Shown piece by piece: positions 9,501 to 21,400 of a DNA stretch of 27,106 nucleotides. Both the position numbers and the translations under genes were made by a program. Every line of letters begins with the position of its first letter. Within the stretch, counting starts at the first letter, position 1. Source of the DNA: Amphimedon queenslandica (Eukaryota > Porifera > Demospongiae > Haplosclerida > Niphatidae); NCBI RefSeq assembly GCF_000090795.2, contig NW_003546467.1, forward strand, positions 90,470-117,575, given 5' to 3'. Below the pieces are notes generated by a model, which was given only the letters and a program-made list of their open reading frames with translations, did no database searches and was not told the DNA's origin.

Positions 9501-12500
9501 CTGAAAAGCTGCTTCATTGTTCTCCAAAAAATTGCTAGGAAAAATAAAAGAGTAAGTGATAGATTATTATGACACTAAAATAACATTAATATAGGTGCAA
9601 AGCAAGCTCTTTACTAGCTTATATGATTTCCTTGAAGTTGATACTGCAGTATCAGAAATGATACATCTACTCAATGAAGTTTGTATAGCTAATTTGTTAT
9701 TATTATTATTATGGTCAATTATTATAGATGTTTTCTAATAATTGCAAACAACTCTACAAAAAGCTATCTCTTGCTGACATTAGTCATATTTTTCATATTG
9801 CTCTTACAAGCAGCAACAATGAGCATTATGAATTAACTGTTACACTGAGGATCATTATTGAAGTAACTCAATCAGCTATACATATACACATTTGACACTT
9901 TGTATCATATTAGAATACTAGTTTAGCTACTCCAGTTCAGGAACATATAGCACAACTCATTGCAGATTACAAAACACATACCTTAAAACAATTGTTAGGA
10001 AATTTTAAGCTGGAACAATTGAAAGTAAATTTCTTTTTAAGTTTTTGCACTAAATTATGTGCATGTATATTAATACAGGACTGTGCAAGTCATAATACAA
10101 CTCCCCATCTCCTTCTTAATGTAACTGATCTTATGGCTTCGTGTGCTACTGGAGAATGTCAACATGCAGAATCCATTTCTTCTCAAATCTATAGTATTGA
10201 TGAATTACTCAGGTTAGTGTATCTAAAAAAATAATAATAACAATTGTAATATTTAATAGCATTCTAACTAGTAAAGATATAAAAAATGATGACTGGAAAT
10301 TGCCATTTATTCGTGTCTTGACTTGGACTTATTTATTCACTGAAAGAGACTCAGCTTCTGATTGTCTAAATTTAGCATCTAATAAGTAACTATACTTTTT
10401 GGAACTAATGATGATCATCTTTTTATACTTTAGTGATTTTTGGGAATTATTAAAGGATATCAATCCATTAATAAAAAAGCTGCTAGAGCAAATTGTAACT
10501 ATGGATAGTAAAAATCAGCTGAAAATTATGAATAAATCCTACTGGAACACATATGCACTTGCAAAGGAGAATGAAGAATTTAATAAAGAATTTGCTGATA
10601 CTTGTAGAAAGTTATTGTTTGTCATTGAGGGTGTAATTCCCTTGCTGTCAGGGTTCTGTCGGGAAATGTCAGTCCATTCATATAAAAATCAACTGAAAGA
10701 TGAACATATCAATATCCTAACAAGTCTTGCAGAAAATTTAATGGTAATTTATACGTTATGTAAAAGTAACATCTTTTTTTTAAAGAAATTTATGGAGAAA
10801 GAATATTTTACTCAATCTATATTGGAGCAGTTAGAGTGCTGTAATTTTTTAGACAATCTCCATCAATTAGGAATATGTGTAAGTTTGCTTTGTTTATTTA
10901 GTTTTCAAAATTTGTTAAACAGAAAGAAGTAGAATCATTATCTTCTGATTCAAATTCAATGCCCCATCGGAATGAAACTGAATGTGCAGTTATTAACAGA
11001 AATTTTCAAGCATTCATAATGAAATACTCCAAAGCATATTTTTCTGAGGAAACATCAGGTTAATCAGCAGTATTATGATATAATAATTTCAAAATGATTA
11101 ATTTGACTTGTTTTACAATAGATGACATGCAGAAGAGCTTATCAATTCCTAAAGAACCTAGTTTTGAGAAACTTCTTGAATTATTCATGGATACAAATTT
11201 TAGGTTTGCATGAGTGTAACTTAAAAGTGTAATAATTAAAAGTCCCTTTTCTTTATAGCAATGGTAGATCTAGTCAGACACCAAAAATTTTGACACTAAT
11301 ACCAATACTTCAGTATAGACTCACATAAATATAGTAATTTAAATTTTTACCTTATAGAACATTAGTTCAAAAGCAAAAGGAACTTGGTTTGCACTGCTTG
11401 GAAAGAACCAACTTAGAGAAAATGACTGTAAAAACTTTGCAGTTAATATGTGGAATAGTTTATAAAAAAATATCACAAATAAATTCACAAAGAAATGCTT
11501 TAAAACCAGATGAATTTCAAAAGTAAGTTATTTTGAGTCGTTGATGAATCTCCAGTAATGAATACTAATCTATTTTTATTTTCTACTATAATAATAGGCA
11601 ATGTGAGATTATTGTTCAGCCCCTTCAAAAGATACTGCTTTGTGAAGAAAATGGTTTTGTAATGATGGTATGTTAATTTAAGCTGTATTAACTTAATATT
11701 TAGCATGCTGATCTATAGTTGCTTGATCTGCTGCAGCACCCTATTAGTGATATAACCTTTCAAGTTTTGGCATGCTTTAACGTTCTTCTTTACCCTGGAA
11801 ATCATGAGGCTCAACAGAAAATAACCATTTGCATCAATCAACATGATCAGAATTTTATTTTATGCATCAGTCAGATATTAACGGAAGCTCAATTGTCCCT
11901 TACAGATTCCAAGTAATCTTCCATGTTTTATGCCTTAATACTTAATTTTATTAAATCACAGAAAATTATTGCATCAACCTCCACAGCTCCAGTCACTATT
12001 GTCATCTACAAGATTAGCAGTAAGCTATAGAATTAAATAATTAATCCAAAATCAATAATTTTTAATTTATAGAGTCTGACTATTATGGATAGTGATGTGG
12101 ATGATAAAATTATTCCAAAAGATGCAGGCACTGCTCATTCTGTTGATTATCGAATTACAATGGCATTAGATGTACTTATTTGGTTGTGTGATGGACAACA
12201 GAAAACAATGCAAGATGCTTTGAGTGGGAACAAACTAAATGTATATATAATAATAATTAATGTTATAACTATTGTTTTCCACTTTTGTAATTATATAGGG
12301 CTCTAATATTGTTTGCCAAGTAGCTTTTTTGCTCTTAGCCATTGTTGAGGATTTGAATGATGCAAAGATTATTATAGCACAAAAAGCAGTTCAGGCATTG
12401 ATAGAGATGTGTGCTGGCAGCTACAGCAATCAGTCAATTGCATGCAAAGGTCAAGCAATTGTCTCAATAAATGCAATACTAGAAGCAGATTTTAAATTTC

Positions 12501-15080
12501 AAGTGAGCAAATCTAACGTAACAACATTAGTTTAAAATGTTATGTCTTTGAGGTTCCTTACTGTATTTTTATAATCCATAGCCAAATTATGCATAACAAA
12601 ATACATGTATGTCTTCTTCACATGAAGGCCAAAATGTATTCTATTTTCATTATAATTTGTTAAAATGTATTGTAGTTTAAGATGTGTTATGTCATTCTAG
12701 GACAAAAAATTTCAACAATTAAAATGTTCAAGTATGGAGCTGCTGGAGATTTTACTGGAAGAGATTGATGAAAGATCACCAAAATTAGCACATGTGATTG
12801 TAAAGCAATTACATGTATCACATGTGTTAGAGGGAATGCTACAATCATGGAAGCTTTTTTCCAAAGGAAAATTTATTGAGGAATCAAGGAATAGTTTATT
12901 CAGAGCTTATCATAGCCTCAAAAGAATTGCTAGCTATAAAAATGAAAGTATCAATACTTTAGGTACAATTAAAATTCATCTAAACTTGTCTATTGTGATT
13001 ATTTTAAATTTTTAGTGGAATATGAAAAAAACTCATTGGGAACTTCTAAATTTAAAAATTTGTTTGGAAAAAGTGTTAAGGATGCCAAGAGAATGTGGGA
13101 GCACTGTGAAAGCTGGTCAAATAGTGTTGAAATTAATTACAAAACGCAAAATGACAAAGTACTCACTAGAGCATTTTTTCCTTATGATCCTCATGTAAGT
13201 TCTTATTTTATATGCTATTGCTCCATTGTTACTACAGAATCATTTGAATGAGCATGATAAAAAGACTATATTGTTGCATATTAAGAGAGGCACACCTCAA
13301 GAAAAGTTATTTGATCTACTGAAATGGACAGATGCAATAAAATCTGATAAAAAAGCTAAGGTATCAAAATAACATCAGTTTAAAATCAATGCCAATTTTG
13401 TAACAGAAAAATTTGTCAAGTGCATTTCGCTGGCTTTTTATATTTTCGTAAGTATTCTATTTAAGTATGTTTAGTTGTTTATGCTATTACTCTTATACTT
13501 ATAGCACTGGAAGACATTTTGCGTTATTTTGGCTGACACTTCTTATGAACTTGATTGTACTTTTTTCACTTAGTGCTCCAATTACCTCTAAGTAAGAAAA
13601 AGTATTATTTATTTTTCATTAGTTCTGATAGCTTTGCAAGTGGTGTATGTGAAGACAATGGTCTTTATAATGAGACATGTAACAGTACTAGTCCAATGTA
13701 TTTTCAGCCAATTTATTCACCTGAGGCACCAGTGGGGTACTATCCGCTTCTCTACATTCTTGGTTCGATACATGCTCTACTCTCATTATGGATGGCCTTA
13801 CAATATTTTCTTAAAAACAGAAAAAATATACGCATTGAAATGCTACTCATAACTCGGTTTAAGTAAGTTCTAGACCTCTATTACAAATAAATTTTAATGA
13901 TTAATTTTTTATTCTAATATAGGTATAAGCTTGTTAAAGGATTGTTGCGTAGAAAGAAACTTTACCAGGTCGTTAATAGAATACATCAGCTTCTTTGCCG
14001 TGGACCGATTCGCAACAAGAGGCCAAAACCAGCAGAATATTTTCAAATATTTTTATTTAGTTTTCATCCAATCTATCGCATCCTGTTTGTTCTTTTCTCT
14101 ATAGCTGGACTGGCAACACATGGCTACTTTTACTGTGGCTGTTTGATATATCTGTTTTTAAGGAATGATGTTATGTTGTACATAGTTCGAGCTCTTAAAC
14201 GAAGTGGTAAGAACAACAAATAGCTAAGTGAAATTTCACTTTGTATAGCTTTTCAGCTGATCACTGTCTTTTTGCTGTGTGTGGTCATCATTTATATTTA
14301 CGCTGTCTTCAGTTTTGCTCTCCTTCAGAATTATTTCTCTAATACAAAGGATGAGTTCTGCAATACATTGTTTGAATGTTTTGTGACTGTGTCACGTCTG
14401 GGACTCTTGACTACTTTAGGAACAGTATGCTGTTTTTAATTTATTGTGATAATACATTTATTTTTCCCTTGCATGTATAGGCACTTGATATACGTCCATC
14501 TAGTGATTATCAACCTAATTTTTCACTCTTGGGAATCAGAGCATTTTATGATATTGTTTTCTACATTGTCGTGACTACACTCGGACTGAACATAGTTATT
14601 GCCATACTGGTTGATAGTTTTTCAGATATGAGACAGGAAAATGTAAAAAGATACCTTTTTTCCTAACTTAATCCTAAACATTTTTAGGATGAAGTTGAGA
14701 ATGATAATAAAACCAAATGTCTCATTTGTAATATTGAAAAGGATAAATTTGAGAGGCAAAACAAGGTATCTGTACTTTGTACAAATAGATTTTACCAAAT
14801 GTTATTCTGTATTCAATAGAGTTTTCAAAAGCATCATGATGAAGATCATAATGTTTGGAATTATATCCATTACATTTTGTATTTGGATAGTCTCCATGCC
14901 AATGATTACAATGCTATTGAGAAATATGTTTCTTCTCAGGTACATATAGTTGTATAACAATGTTCATTGCTCAAACTACTTTTCACTTTATTGTTATAGG
15001 TAGCAAATGAGCCTAGCCCAAGATCTATTACTTTCTTTCCATTGGACAAAGCAAAATCTCTTCCTAACTATCAAGTGTGA
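3520..15080 (+). CDS. ITPR-like: Inositol 1,4,5-trisphosphate receptor-like calcium channel (59 exons, complete)
   Basis: Exons join in frame into about 2,275 residues, against about 2,700 for vertebrate IP3 receptors and about 5,000 for ryanodine receptors. Order: N-terminal beta-trefoil/MIR region (HDGDVV near residue 15, YGSTVK, GRYLTVSNKK, KHLLTQQYISL), helical ligand-binding and RIH region, long armadillo-like solenoid, RIH-associated region, six-segment channel, and a C-terminal Cys2His2 zinc motif (CLIC...HHDEDH). In the family this tetrameric endoplasmic-reticulum channel releases calcium when IP3 binds. The start is fixed by a TAG directly upstream at 3514-3516; the stop is TGA 15078-15080. 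RyR is unlikely: SPRY and RyR repeats are absent, and LNIVIAILVDSFSDMR and DKF before the zinc finger look IP3R-like. The usual GGGVGD selectivity filter is missing. It could be a specialised paralogue. Exon coordinates are in the four following entries. Confidence 0.93.
3773..4740 (+). other. Receptor intron 2 (968 bp)
   Basis: This is the longest receptor intron. It contains the 208-bp TA-flanked MITE at 4051-4258 and otherwise AT-rich sequence with TG-rich patches near 4386-4400 and 4536-4570. Short open frames here, for example 4343-4615, show no family resemblance and are not called. Confidence 0.7.
4051..4258. mobile_element. MITE, CCGTATAG termini, TA target duplication (208 bp)
   Basis: The left end CCGTATAGCGGGTAATTTTG and the right end, read on the other strand (CCGTATAGCAGGTAATTTTG), are near-perfect inverted repeats. 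They continue through GAGGGG and a TAAATTTGG-like stretch, about 38 bp in all. TA dinucleotides flank both sides (4049-4050, 4259-4260). No coding capacity. A non-autonomous DNA transposon of Tc1/mariner-like target preference is the simplest reading; the superfamily is inferred from TA alone. Confidence 0.85.
6034..6096. repeat. Perfect 14-bp inverted repeat (hairpin), 35-nt loop
   Basis: GCAATATCTGATTT at 6034-6047 is exactly complementary to 6083-6096. The loop carries AAGCACCAAGCTT. It may be the core of a small degraded transposon or a structured intronic RNA; I cannot tell which. Confidence 0.7.
6200..6600 (+). repeat. Dispersed modular repeat, two to three units
   Basis: Units start around TTGATCAGAAATAGCTCAAA (6221), TCTGATCGGATTCAGTTCAG (6392) and a partial TATTGGAATCAGCACATGAG (6536). 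Each is followed by an AT-rich stretch and a CATTTTGGCCAAA or similar block. The same module occurs in ARMC8 introns at 17861-17990, 20591-20880 and 22622-23015, always in this orientation. Family unknown; no coding capacity seen. Confidence 0.65.
7942..10878 (+). other. ITPR-like: IP3 receptor exons 23-38: RIH/armadillo solenoid
   Basis: Exons: 7942-7970, 8015-8141, 8196-8272, 8321-8450, 8494-8557, 8601-8655, 8734-8758, 8802-8913, 9005-9384, 9427-9551, 9595-9678, 9728-9862, 9914-10024, 10079-10212, 10260-10385, 10434-10878. Helical repeats dominate; exon 31 (LIVLVNHDDAELRLRSIELL) resembles the family stretch before the suppressor-proximal helices. The 25-nt microexon at 8734-8758 was inferred because exon 28 (phase 0) and exon 30 (needs one carried base) are otherwise out of frame. 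The exon 24/25 junction (8141/8196) is the least certain, because several nearby splice sites exist. Confidence 0.75.
10923..13360 (+). other. ITPR-like: IP3 receptor exons 39-50: regulatory solenoid and RIH-associated domain
   Basis: Exons: 10923-11058, 11122-11203, 11259-11312, 11358-11522, 11598-11667, 11719-11912, 11962-12019, 12073-12240, 12299-12502, 12701-12962, 13016-13194, 13238-13360. Exons 46-48 (residues about 1542-1753) match the RIH-associated region that precedes the channel; VQALIEMCAGSYSNQSIAC aligns by eye with the family segment containing LTEYCQGPC. Exons 49-50 cover the region before the first membrane segment (NKVLTRAFFPYDPH-like end followed by charged helices). Confidence 0.82.
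13407..15080 (+). other. ITPR-like: IP3 receptor exons 51-59: channel domain and C-terminal zinc motif
   Basis: Exons: 13407-13447, 13505-13591, 13623-13862, 13923-14206, 14249-14424, 14481-14642, 14688-14765, 14820-14939, 15000-15080. Hydrophobic segments: HFALFWLTLLMNLIVLF (S1); a luminal loop with two N-glycosylation sequons (NET, NST); YYPLLYILGSIHALLSLW (S2); a paired S3-S4 region in exon 54; LITVFLLCVVIIYIYAVF (S5); the pore loop; and YDIVFYIVVTTLGLNIVIAI (S6) ending DSFSDMR. The pore loop reads CFVTVSRLGLLTTLGT then ALD, where the family has GGGVGD. A zinc motif with CLIC and HHDEDH follows. The protein ends soon after, without the long C-terminal coiled coil of vertebrate receptors. 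The intron at 13592-13622 is only 31 bp. Confidence 0.9.
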
Positions 15081-15481
15081 TACTACAGCAGTGGTCTTAT
15101 TTCCAAACTTAGTCATGCATTGCATATACACATTTTGCTAGACTTTTATTCTTACAATATGTAGTAGACTACTTTTAGATGTAGTGAACTAGTTGCAAAA
15201 TAATCTCTTTCCCTGTGAGAATTATAATGCTCCTCAATGTGGATAATTTGGCACATGTAGATCTAGCATGGGAACTTAAGTCACAAAAAGAAACAGTGTT
15301 AGATCTAATGACATATCACCCCTTTAACTAGACTATAAATCTATCTAGTTAAAATTTTAGGAATTTTTAGTTCATCATACTATGCCTGTGCAGGCTGTGC
15401 TGTAGTCGACACGTGTTAGCATGTGCTTGAGGTGTGTCATGGGCGTGTCTAAATTATTTTAGACATTCCTATTCAACCAGC
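15081..15481 (+). promoter_or_regulatory. Intergenic region: receptor 3' UTR and ARMC8 promoter
   Basis: This 401-bp gap separates co-directional genes. No canonical AATAAA follows the receptor stop. A palindromic E-box CACGTG lies at 15410-15415, about 70 bp before the ARMC8 start codon, with GTGTGTCATGGGCGTG just after. Promoter function is inferred from position only. Confidence 0.4.
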
Positions 15482-18400
15482 ATGGATGATTTCTCTGAGG
15501 ATTTCTTTACTCTTTCGACATTAAAGTAATTTTAAATTAGTTTGCCTGACCTTTAAATTGTTTCATTTTAGGAAAGTTCGTAACACAGTGATTGGTAACT
15601 TGAAGCAGAAAAGGAAATTCGTTGGAAATGGAGTGTTAATGAGGTGAGGGTGAGGTATGAGTTCACACGAATAACTTAATCTTGAACTCAGTCTTGATTC
15701 GTATTTGTCAGCCTATCTTATGATGTGGGAGTAGTGAGGGTTTTTGAGAGCTATTCAAAGTCAAATCCTTTATGGTCTTGTCATACACTGTCTTTCATAC
15801 ATTAAGTAAACTATAGACCTCTTTGGGTGAGAATGAATTACGTCAAAGAATGATATACGGCAAGGGGCGTGACTGAGCCTGGCTGACTCTGAAATAATTT
15901 TCGTGGACGGCAACTTTCTATGGAGTATGAATGGGCTAATGCAGAAAGCAAGCTGTAATAAAGAATATGCTTCATATTGCACCAAATCCCTTTTAGGAGA
16001 TGCTTAGCAGCGACCATTCTTTCCTCCAACCAGCTTTTGTAGCTTGAAAAAGCTCCATGCCAACGAAAAGAATCAGTTTTGCCTTTTCTTCATTCATCCT
16101 CCATTGAATCTTGCCGTCCAAAATGGCGGCCACTTATCACCGTAGATGGATACCGTAATAAACAGTAATGATATTCATAGGCCACCGTCAATCTCACCTG
16201 AAGAAGTCTATTTTGAACAACACGCAATTTAGAGAGTGGGTGGATTAGGATGGTATGGCTACAATCTAGTTGCTATAATGGATACCTGTGGTTGTTGTTA
16301 CACATGGGCTTCCTTGATATGGAGGTTATTTTGTACCATAAAGAATGTATTGGCACACTAAGTGCTGTCCATTAAATGGAGGTGTCTGCTATAGATAGTG
16401 TCTATTAACAAAAGTTCTACTGTAGATACTTCCCAAAGATTTTATGCTGTATATTGACTATTATTTCAAATACAAGATATTGCCCTTGACAGACAATTTT
16501 ATTAGTTTAAGTGTTACATGTAATTTAATTCACTTTTAAAAATATACATGTAACTCTGTGATCGAACCAAAATAAATATAAATTACATTGTGTACATATG
16601 TCACATAGTCATGGCAAAGTTAATAGATTATAGTATCACATCAATATTTAATGATACAAATAATAGAATGGTATAATTCTAACATTAGTATAACGGTCTT
16701 ATTATTATTACAGGGTAACTGATGCATGGAGTAAAGTCCAGAATGATTCTCATTTATTGTGTGAACTAATCATTATCATGGGAAGCTTAGCTCAAGGTTG
16801 GCTTGAACAATAATTTAGCTATAGCTACTCCAATTAAATTCATATTCTCTCCTTTCCTACCTACACCTGCTTTAAGCATTATTTTTATGTTATTTTATAA
16901 TTAATGATAGCAAATAGGTTTAATAAAGCCCCACTCACCTGTCAGCCTGTATCAACCCTCCACATGAAAAGAGAAACAATGACTTTAATTGGAGTGACCT
17001 TAGCATGATTATTATTTTATCTTCTTATTCTATGTGTATTGTGTACATGTACATGTAGGAGTACCTGAGGCTGTGGATCAATTGGTGGAGTATGGTGGAC
17101 TAAATCTACTTATAAAAGGTTAGACAATAGGCATAGTGCAGAAATCATTTCTGTGTTTGCATACATGTATACGTAGATGTACTAAATACTAGTAATTACT
17201 TGTGGTGAACATTCTGCAAAATATTTTGAGACTTTGGAGTTAACTACATGCACAGTACAGGCTTGGGGTCAATTACAAAATTTCATTTCAATTACAATTA
17301 CAATTACTACCAAAGTAGCTAAAACTAGATCAATTACAATTACAATTACTGCCATAGATGAGACACTCAATTACAATTACAATGGCAATATCTTGCAATT
17401 ACAGCATTAATTACAATGATCTTAATTTTACTCGTATCATGACATGAATAACAATGATGTTTTACCACATTGCATTCAGTTTTTAAATGTTTTGTTAATC
17501 AGTGAACATTAATCAGGCTTATTATGCTGAAAATTCACTCTAGAGGACTGATATAGGTAGGATATCAAAGTAAGATTGTAGGCACAATTACAGTCACAAT
17601 TACGCAATTACAATATGTATAACCCAATTACAATTACAATTACACACTGTAATTGTAATTGACGCTGTAATTGCAATTATAATTGTAATTGACCCCAAGC
17701 CTGGCACAGTATATGTACGGCATAGAAATTATTATAACAATTATCTGGTTAATAATACTCTCCCAAAACTTCCCTCGATACGAATTCCCTGGCTATGTAT
17801 AGTAACAGCTTGCCAACGGTGCTAATCGAGCTAAAAGCATGCTTGACTTAAAATTATGAATATCCAACTTTGATCAGAATTAGCTCGAAGTTTCTAAGTG
17901 GCATAAGTACATGTATATGCATCAGCTTAGCACTATACCAAAATCCTGTCGGAAATCCTGCCAATAGTCCTGCAGACTCCTGCTATTTTTATAATTTTAT
18001 TATACACGTATTTACCATTCAGTATTTGCAATGAAATAGTTTTCTTACCCATTTACATTAGGAAAGGCCCTACATGTAATTACATTTATGTAAACTTTTT
18101 TATCAGGGCTATGTCATAATGATAGAAGTGTGATGATTGCCTGTGTAAAATCGTTACGTCTCATTTATTCAACTGGACCAGTACCACCTAATATTTTATT
18201 TCAGGTACATACATCACAAACAGTATTCATTTTTAACAACCTTATAGTGAATTAAATACAGGTGCTAATTGTGTAATTGGATTAAATTTTCAATATTAAT
18301 GTGCACATTATATAATATTATATATTTTTACATGTAAATCACAATGATAGTACCTACATGTACAAAATCTACAATTGTAATTCTGTATAGGGGTTATGTT

Positions 18401-21400
18401 TCACTGGTAATAAATTTTGCTAATTCGCGTTTTCATTAAATTTGTGAAATTAAATTCCACACAAAAGGTGTGGCACATTAGGAAAAATGGCAGCAAAAGG
18501 ACATGTATATTGTGAGTACCGTAGATCGGGAAATTTTTTCGTGTTAAAAATAATTGGCTTGAAATTTTTTCAAGGTGTTTTATTTTTGCTGGTGACCCAT
18601 CTGCAAATTTTTTTCTCAACATGAAAACTTTTAGATGTGTCATAAACTGGACACGTGGCTACTAACTCTTAATGACGATGGACAGCTATTCAATGGAAGT
18701 TGCTCGTGACATAACTGAAACTGACAAGGAGCCTCTTGGATGAGAGCTTCAGGCCTTCATTGGGCTTTTAGAAGAGCCTTGTGCATGCACCACTGCATGT
18801 TAGAATAATTCTGGTAATCTTATTATTCATTCTAGAAAGTATTTCATGTGTTAAAATTTCGCAGGTCACTTCAACCGCGAAAATATTTTAACAACGAAAA
18901 TTTCCCGATTTACAGTACTTGGTTTTCACATGTACTTTGCTTCCTATAATAGCACCCTTGCACTTACTGTCAGATATGTACATGTAATGTAGTGTGCACT
19001 AGCTGCACTTATTAATTGGTTTCATTGTTTTGTTAGGATGTCAATACTGTGAAGCAACTACTGGGACTATTGGCTTCACCTCCTCCAGTCAATGAGAGTG
19101 CTGCTATCATTATTGGAATATCTTGTCAAGTAAGCTCTGCAATCATTATTTATTCATGATGTGGTCATCCTATAAAAACAGCACATGTTTTTTTTATATT
19201 TTTGTATAGCAAGAAATTTTCATTCCCAAAGATTTCAAGAATTTGTCCGAAAATCTATTTTGTGGCTTTAGTTTTGTGATTTTTGCCATTTGGCCGTGTG
19301 AAATTGTATCAAATTGATCTTCACGGATTTTATTTTCTTGAATTTTGAATAAAATGGTAATTTTGTGAAAATTTTGGGCTACAAATGATTCTTGCTATAC
19401 AGTAAGCCTCACTGCTTCAGCCTAAATGTATGTGAGTCACTTGTACATTCACTGGTGTATTTCAAATGCCTACAATTAGTACTGTATTAGCACTGGTTCT
19501 GTGTAACCAGGTACTTATGCAAATTAATTTCACGGAGCAAAATTTTCCCTGCATGCAGCTACAAAATTTCTCAAATTATTTTGAACGTGCACACAAATTT
19601 TTTGCCATTGTGAAAATTAACTGTATTCATTTCTGTTCTATTATAGTGTGAAGACCATCAAAATATTTTACTTGATAATAATGTACTTCAAGCCATTAGT
19701 TCATTATTGTTGTCCCAGTCACAAAAGGTAATAAGTACATTATATATATTTACTGCTCTTTGACTTTGTAGCATTCCCTGTTATCATAATAGGTTCTGTG
19801 TGCTGGTCTGAAATGTTTGTGTGCTGTAATCAAAGACAATGAAAATGCTTTAGATGAATTGAGTATGAGATTAATGCATACATGTACATGTATATATTAA
19901 GTATTAAGTGTTGTGTATAAAGAATGTCCCTTCATTCAGTACTCGGTCTGTATTTATTCCTTCCATGGAAGGTCCTAAATCATGTACCATAGTTCATAAA
20001 TTTATTTTGCGAGGTTCAAATTTATGCTAATCAAATATTTGTGAATTTTTGAACCTATAAGTAGTACTTTATATACCGTAAAATTTTTAACCTTAGGCTT
20101 ATTTGTGCAGTAGGCTGACTTCCTCATGTAATTCTCTTAGAATATACATGTACCTATTTTTCGCAGATTTTTTTCATGATTTGCGAAATTAAATTCCTTG
20201 AAAATCAATTTAATCATGGAACAAGATGGCAGATTAGTGGAAATTCGCGAAAATTAATTCCACAAACTTCTGGATATGGGTCATTCGCGAAATTTATTGT
20301 CCTCAAAAAAAAACCCGCTATACAGTACATGTACATGTAGGAGTGTATAATTGTTCTGAAAATAAAAATCCCCCCAAAAATTTTTGCTGTACTAATAAAG
20401 AAATATAAGCAAAAACTTATGACTACTATGGGTTAATGATGATTTTTTATTTTATTTAGTGCAAATTTCTGCATATGATACTCGTGGACTTTTTAATTTG
20501 CTGGACAATCTCTTAAAATATTCACCTTATGTGCACATTAAACTTCATTCTGCTGTGTGGTAAGTTATTTTTACAGACACTGAGTTTTGATTATCACAGC
20601 AGGATTTTTGGGGGGGGGGGTGAGCTAAATTTTGTGAATTTGGCATTTTGATAGCCAATTATATGTAAAAAAATTCATAAAAGATCTAAACTTGATTGAA
20701 ACCAGCTCAAATCTGAAGAACATGCATGTGTATCAAAAAAGTTATTAAAATGGAGAATTTTCTTTTTGTGAAATACTCTGCATACTATAGTCCAGGGTTT
20801 TTGACAATCCACTGACAAGAGCTGCATGAGCACTATGCCAAAATTCTGTGGGAAACCCTGCTGATGCTGCAGGTGTATGTGCATGTACTGTAGCCAAATA
20901 GAATTGATAAAAATTACTTTTAGACAGTTTCGTGCACATGTAATAATTTAGATAATAATAGCCATTAAGAATGTACATATAATACTCTTAGTCTTCTAGT
21001 CCATTGTTTCACTTTTGTCTTTTTCTAATTTACATGTATTGTAGTCTAGCCCATGTTTTAAAGGGCTCAAACTTAGGAGCTATTGAAAGGTTGATTCTGG
21101 GTCTTGTATCACTATGTAAACCTGACATTGAAGACTCGACCATAAAAATAACTGCAGCCAACACTCTAGGTATTATATTGTCCACTATTACTCATGTCTT
21201 TGTTGTATTTGACAGCTTTTCTGGTGTCAGACCACCCCAGTGATCAAGAGATTGCTGCCAGCACTGATAATCTATTATCATCGCTGGTAGGATTTTTGAG
21301 TAATAAACCCGATCAGGATAATATTGACGTAGATGATGATGATCAGTCAATAGTAGTCTATCATTCTCTCTGTCAGGTTTGATTATAAACATGCACTTTT

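Noticed and set aside
9700..9720. TTATTA microsatellite
   Set aside because: Short simple repeat inside a receptor intron; similar tracts are common in this AT-rich sequence and carry no specific signal.
13634..13852. 72-codon open frame overlapping receptor exon 53
   Set aside because: It is the wrong frame of a real exon; the other frame gives the sequon-bearing luminal loop and S2 continuous with neighbouring exons.
3520..15080. Ryanodine receptor instead of IP3 receptor
   Set aside because: Some S5 residues look RyR-like, but total length is about 2,275 residues, no SPRY or RyR repeat region exists, and S6 with the zinc-finger linker reads more like IP3 receptors.
15770..16029. Two overlapping minus-strand open frames in ARMC8 intron 2
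   Set aside because: Short, no family resemblance, no flanking splice structure; mentioned only as part of the unexplained patch.
17258..17703. CRISPR-like or satellite array because of repeated AATTAC units
   Set aside because: Repeat units are irregular and reverse direction in the middle, there are no unique spacers, and terminal repeats plus an 8-bp duplication identify a transposon.
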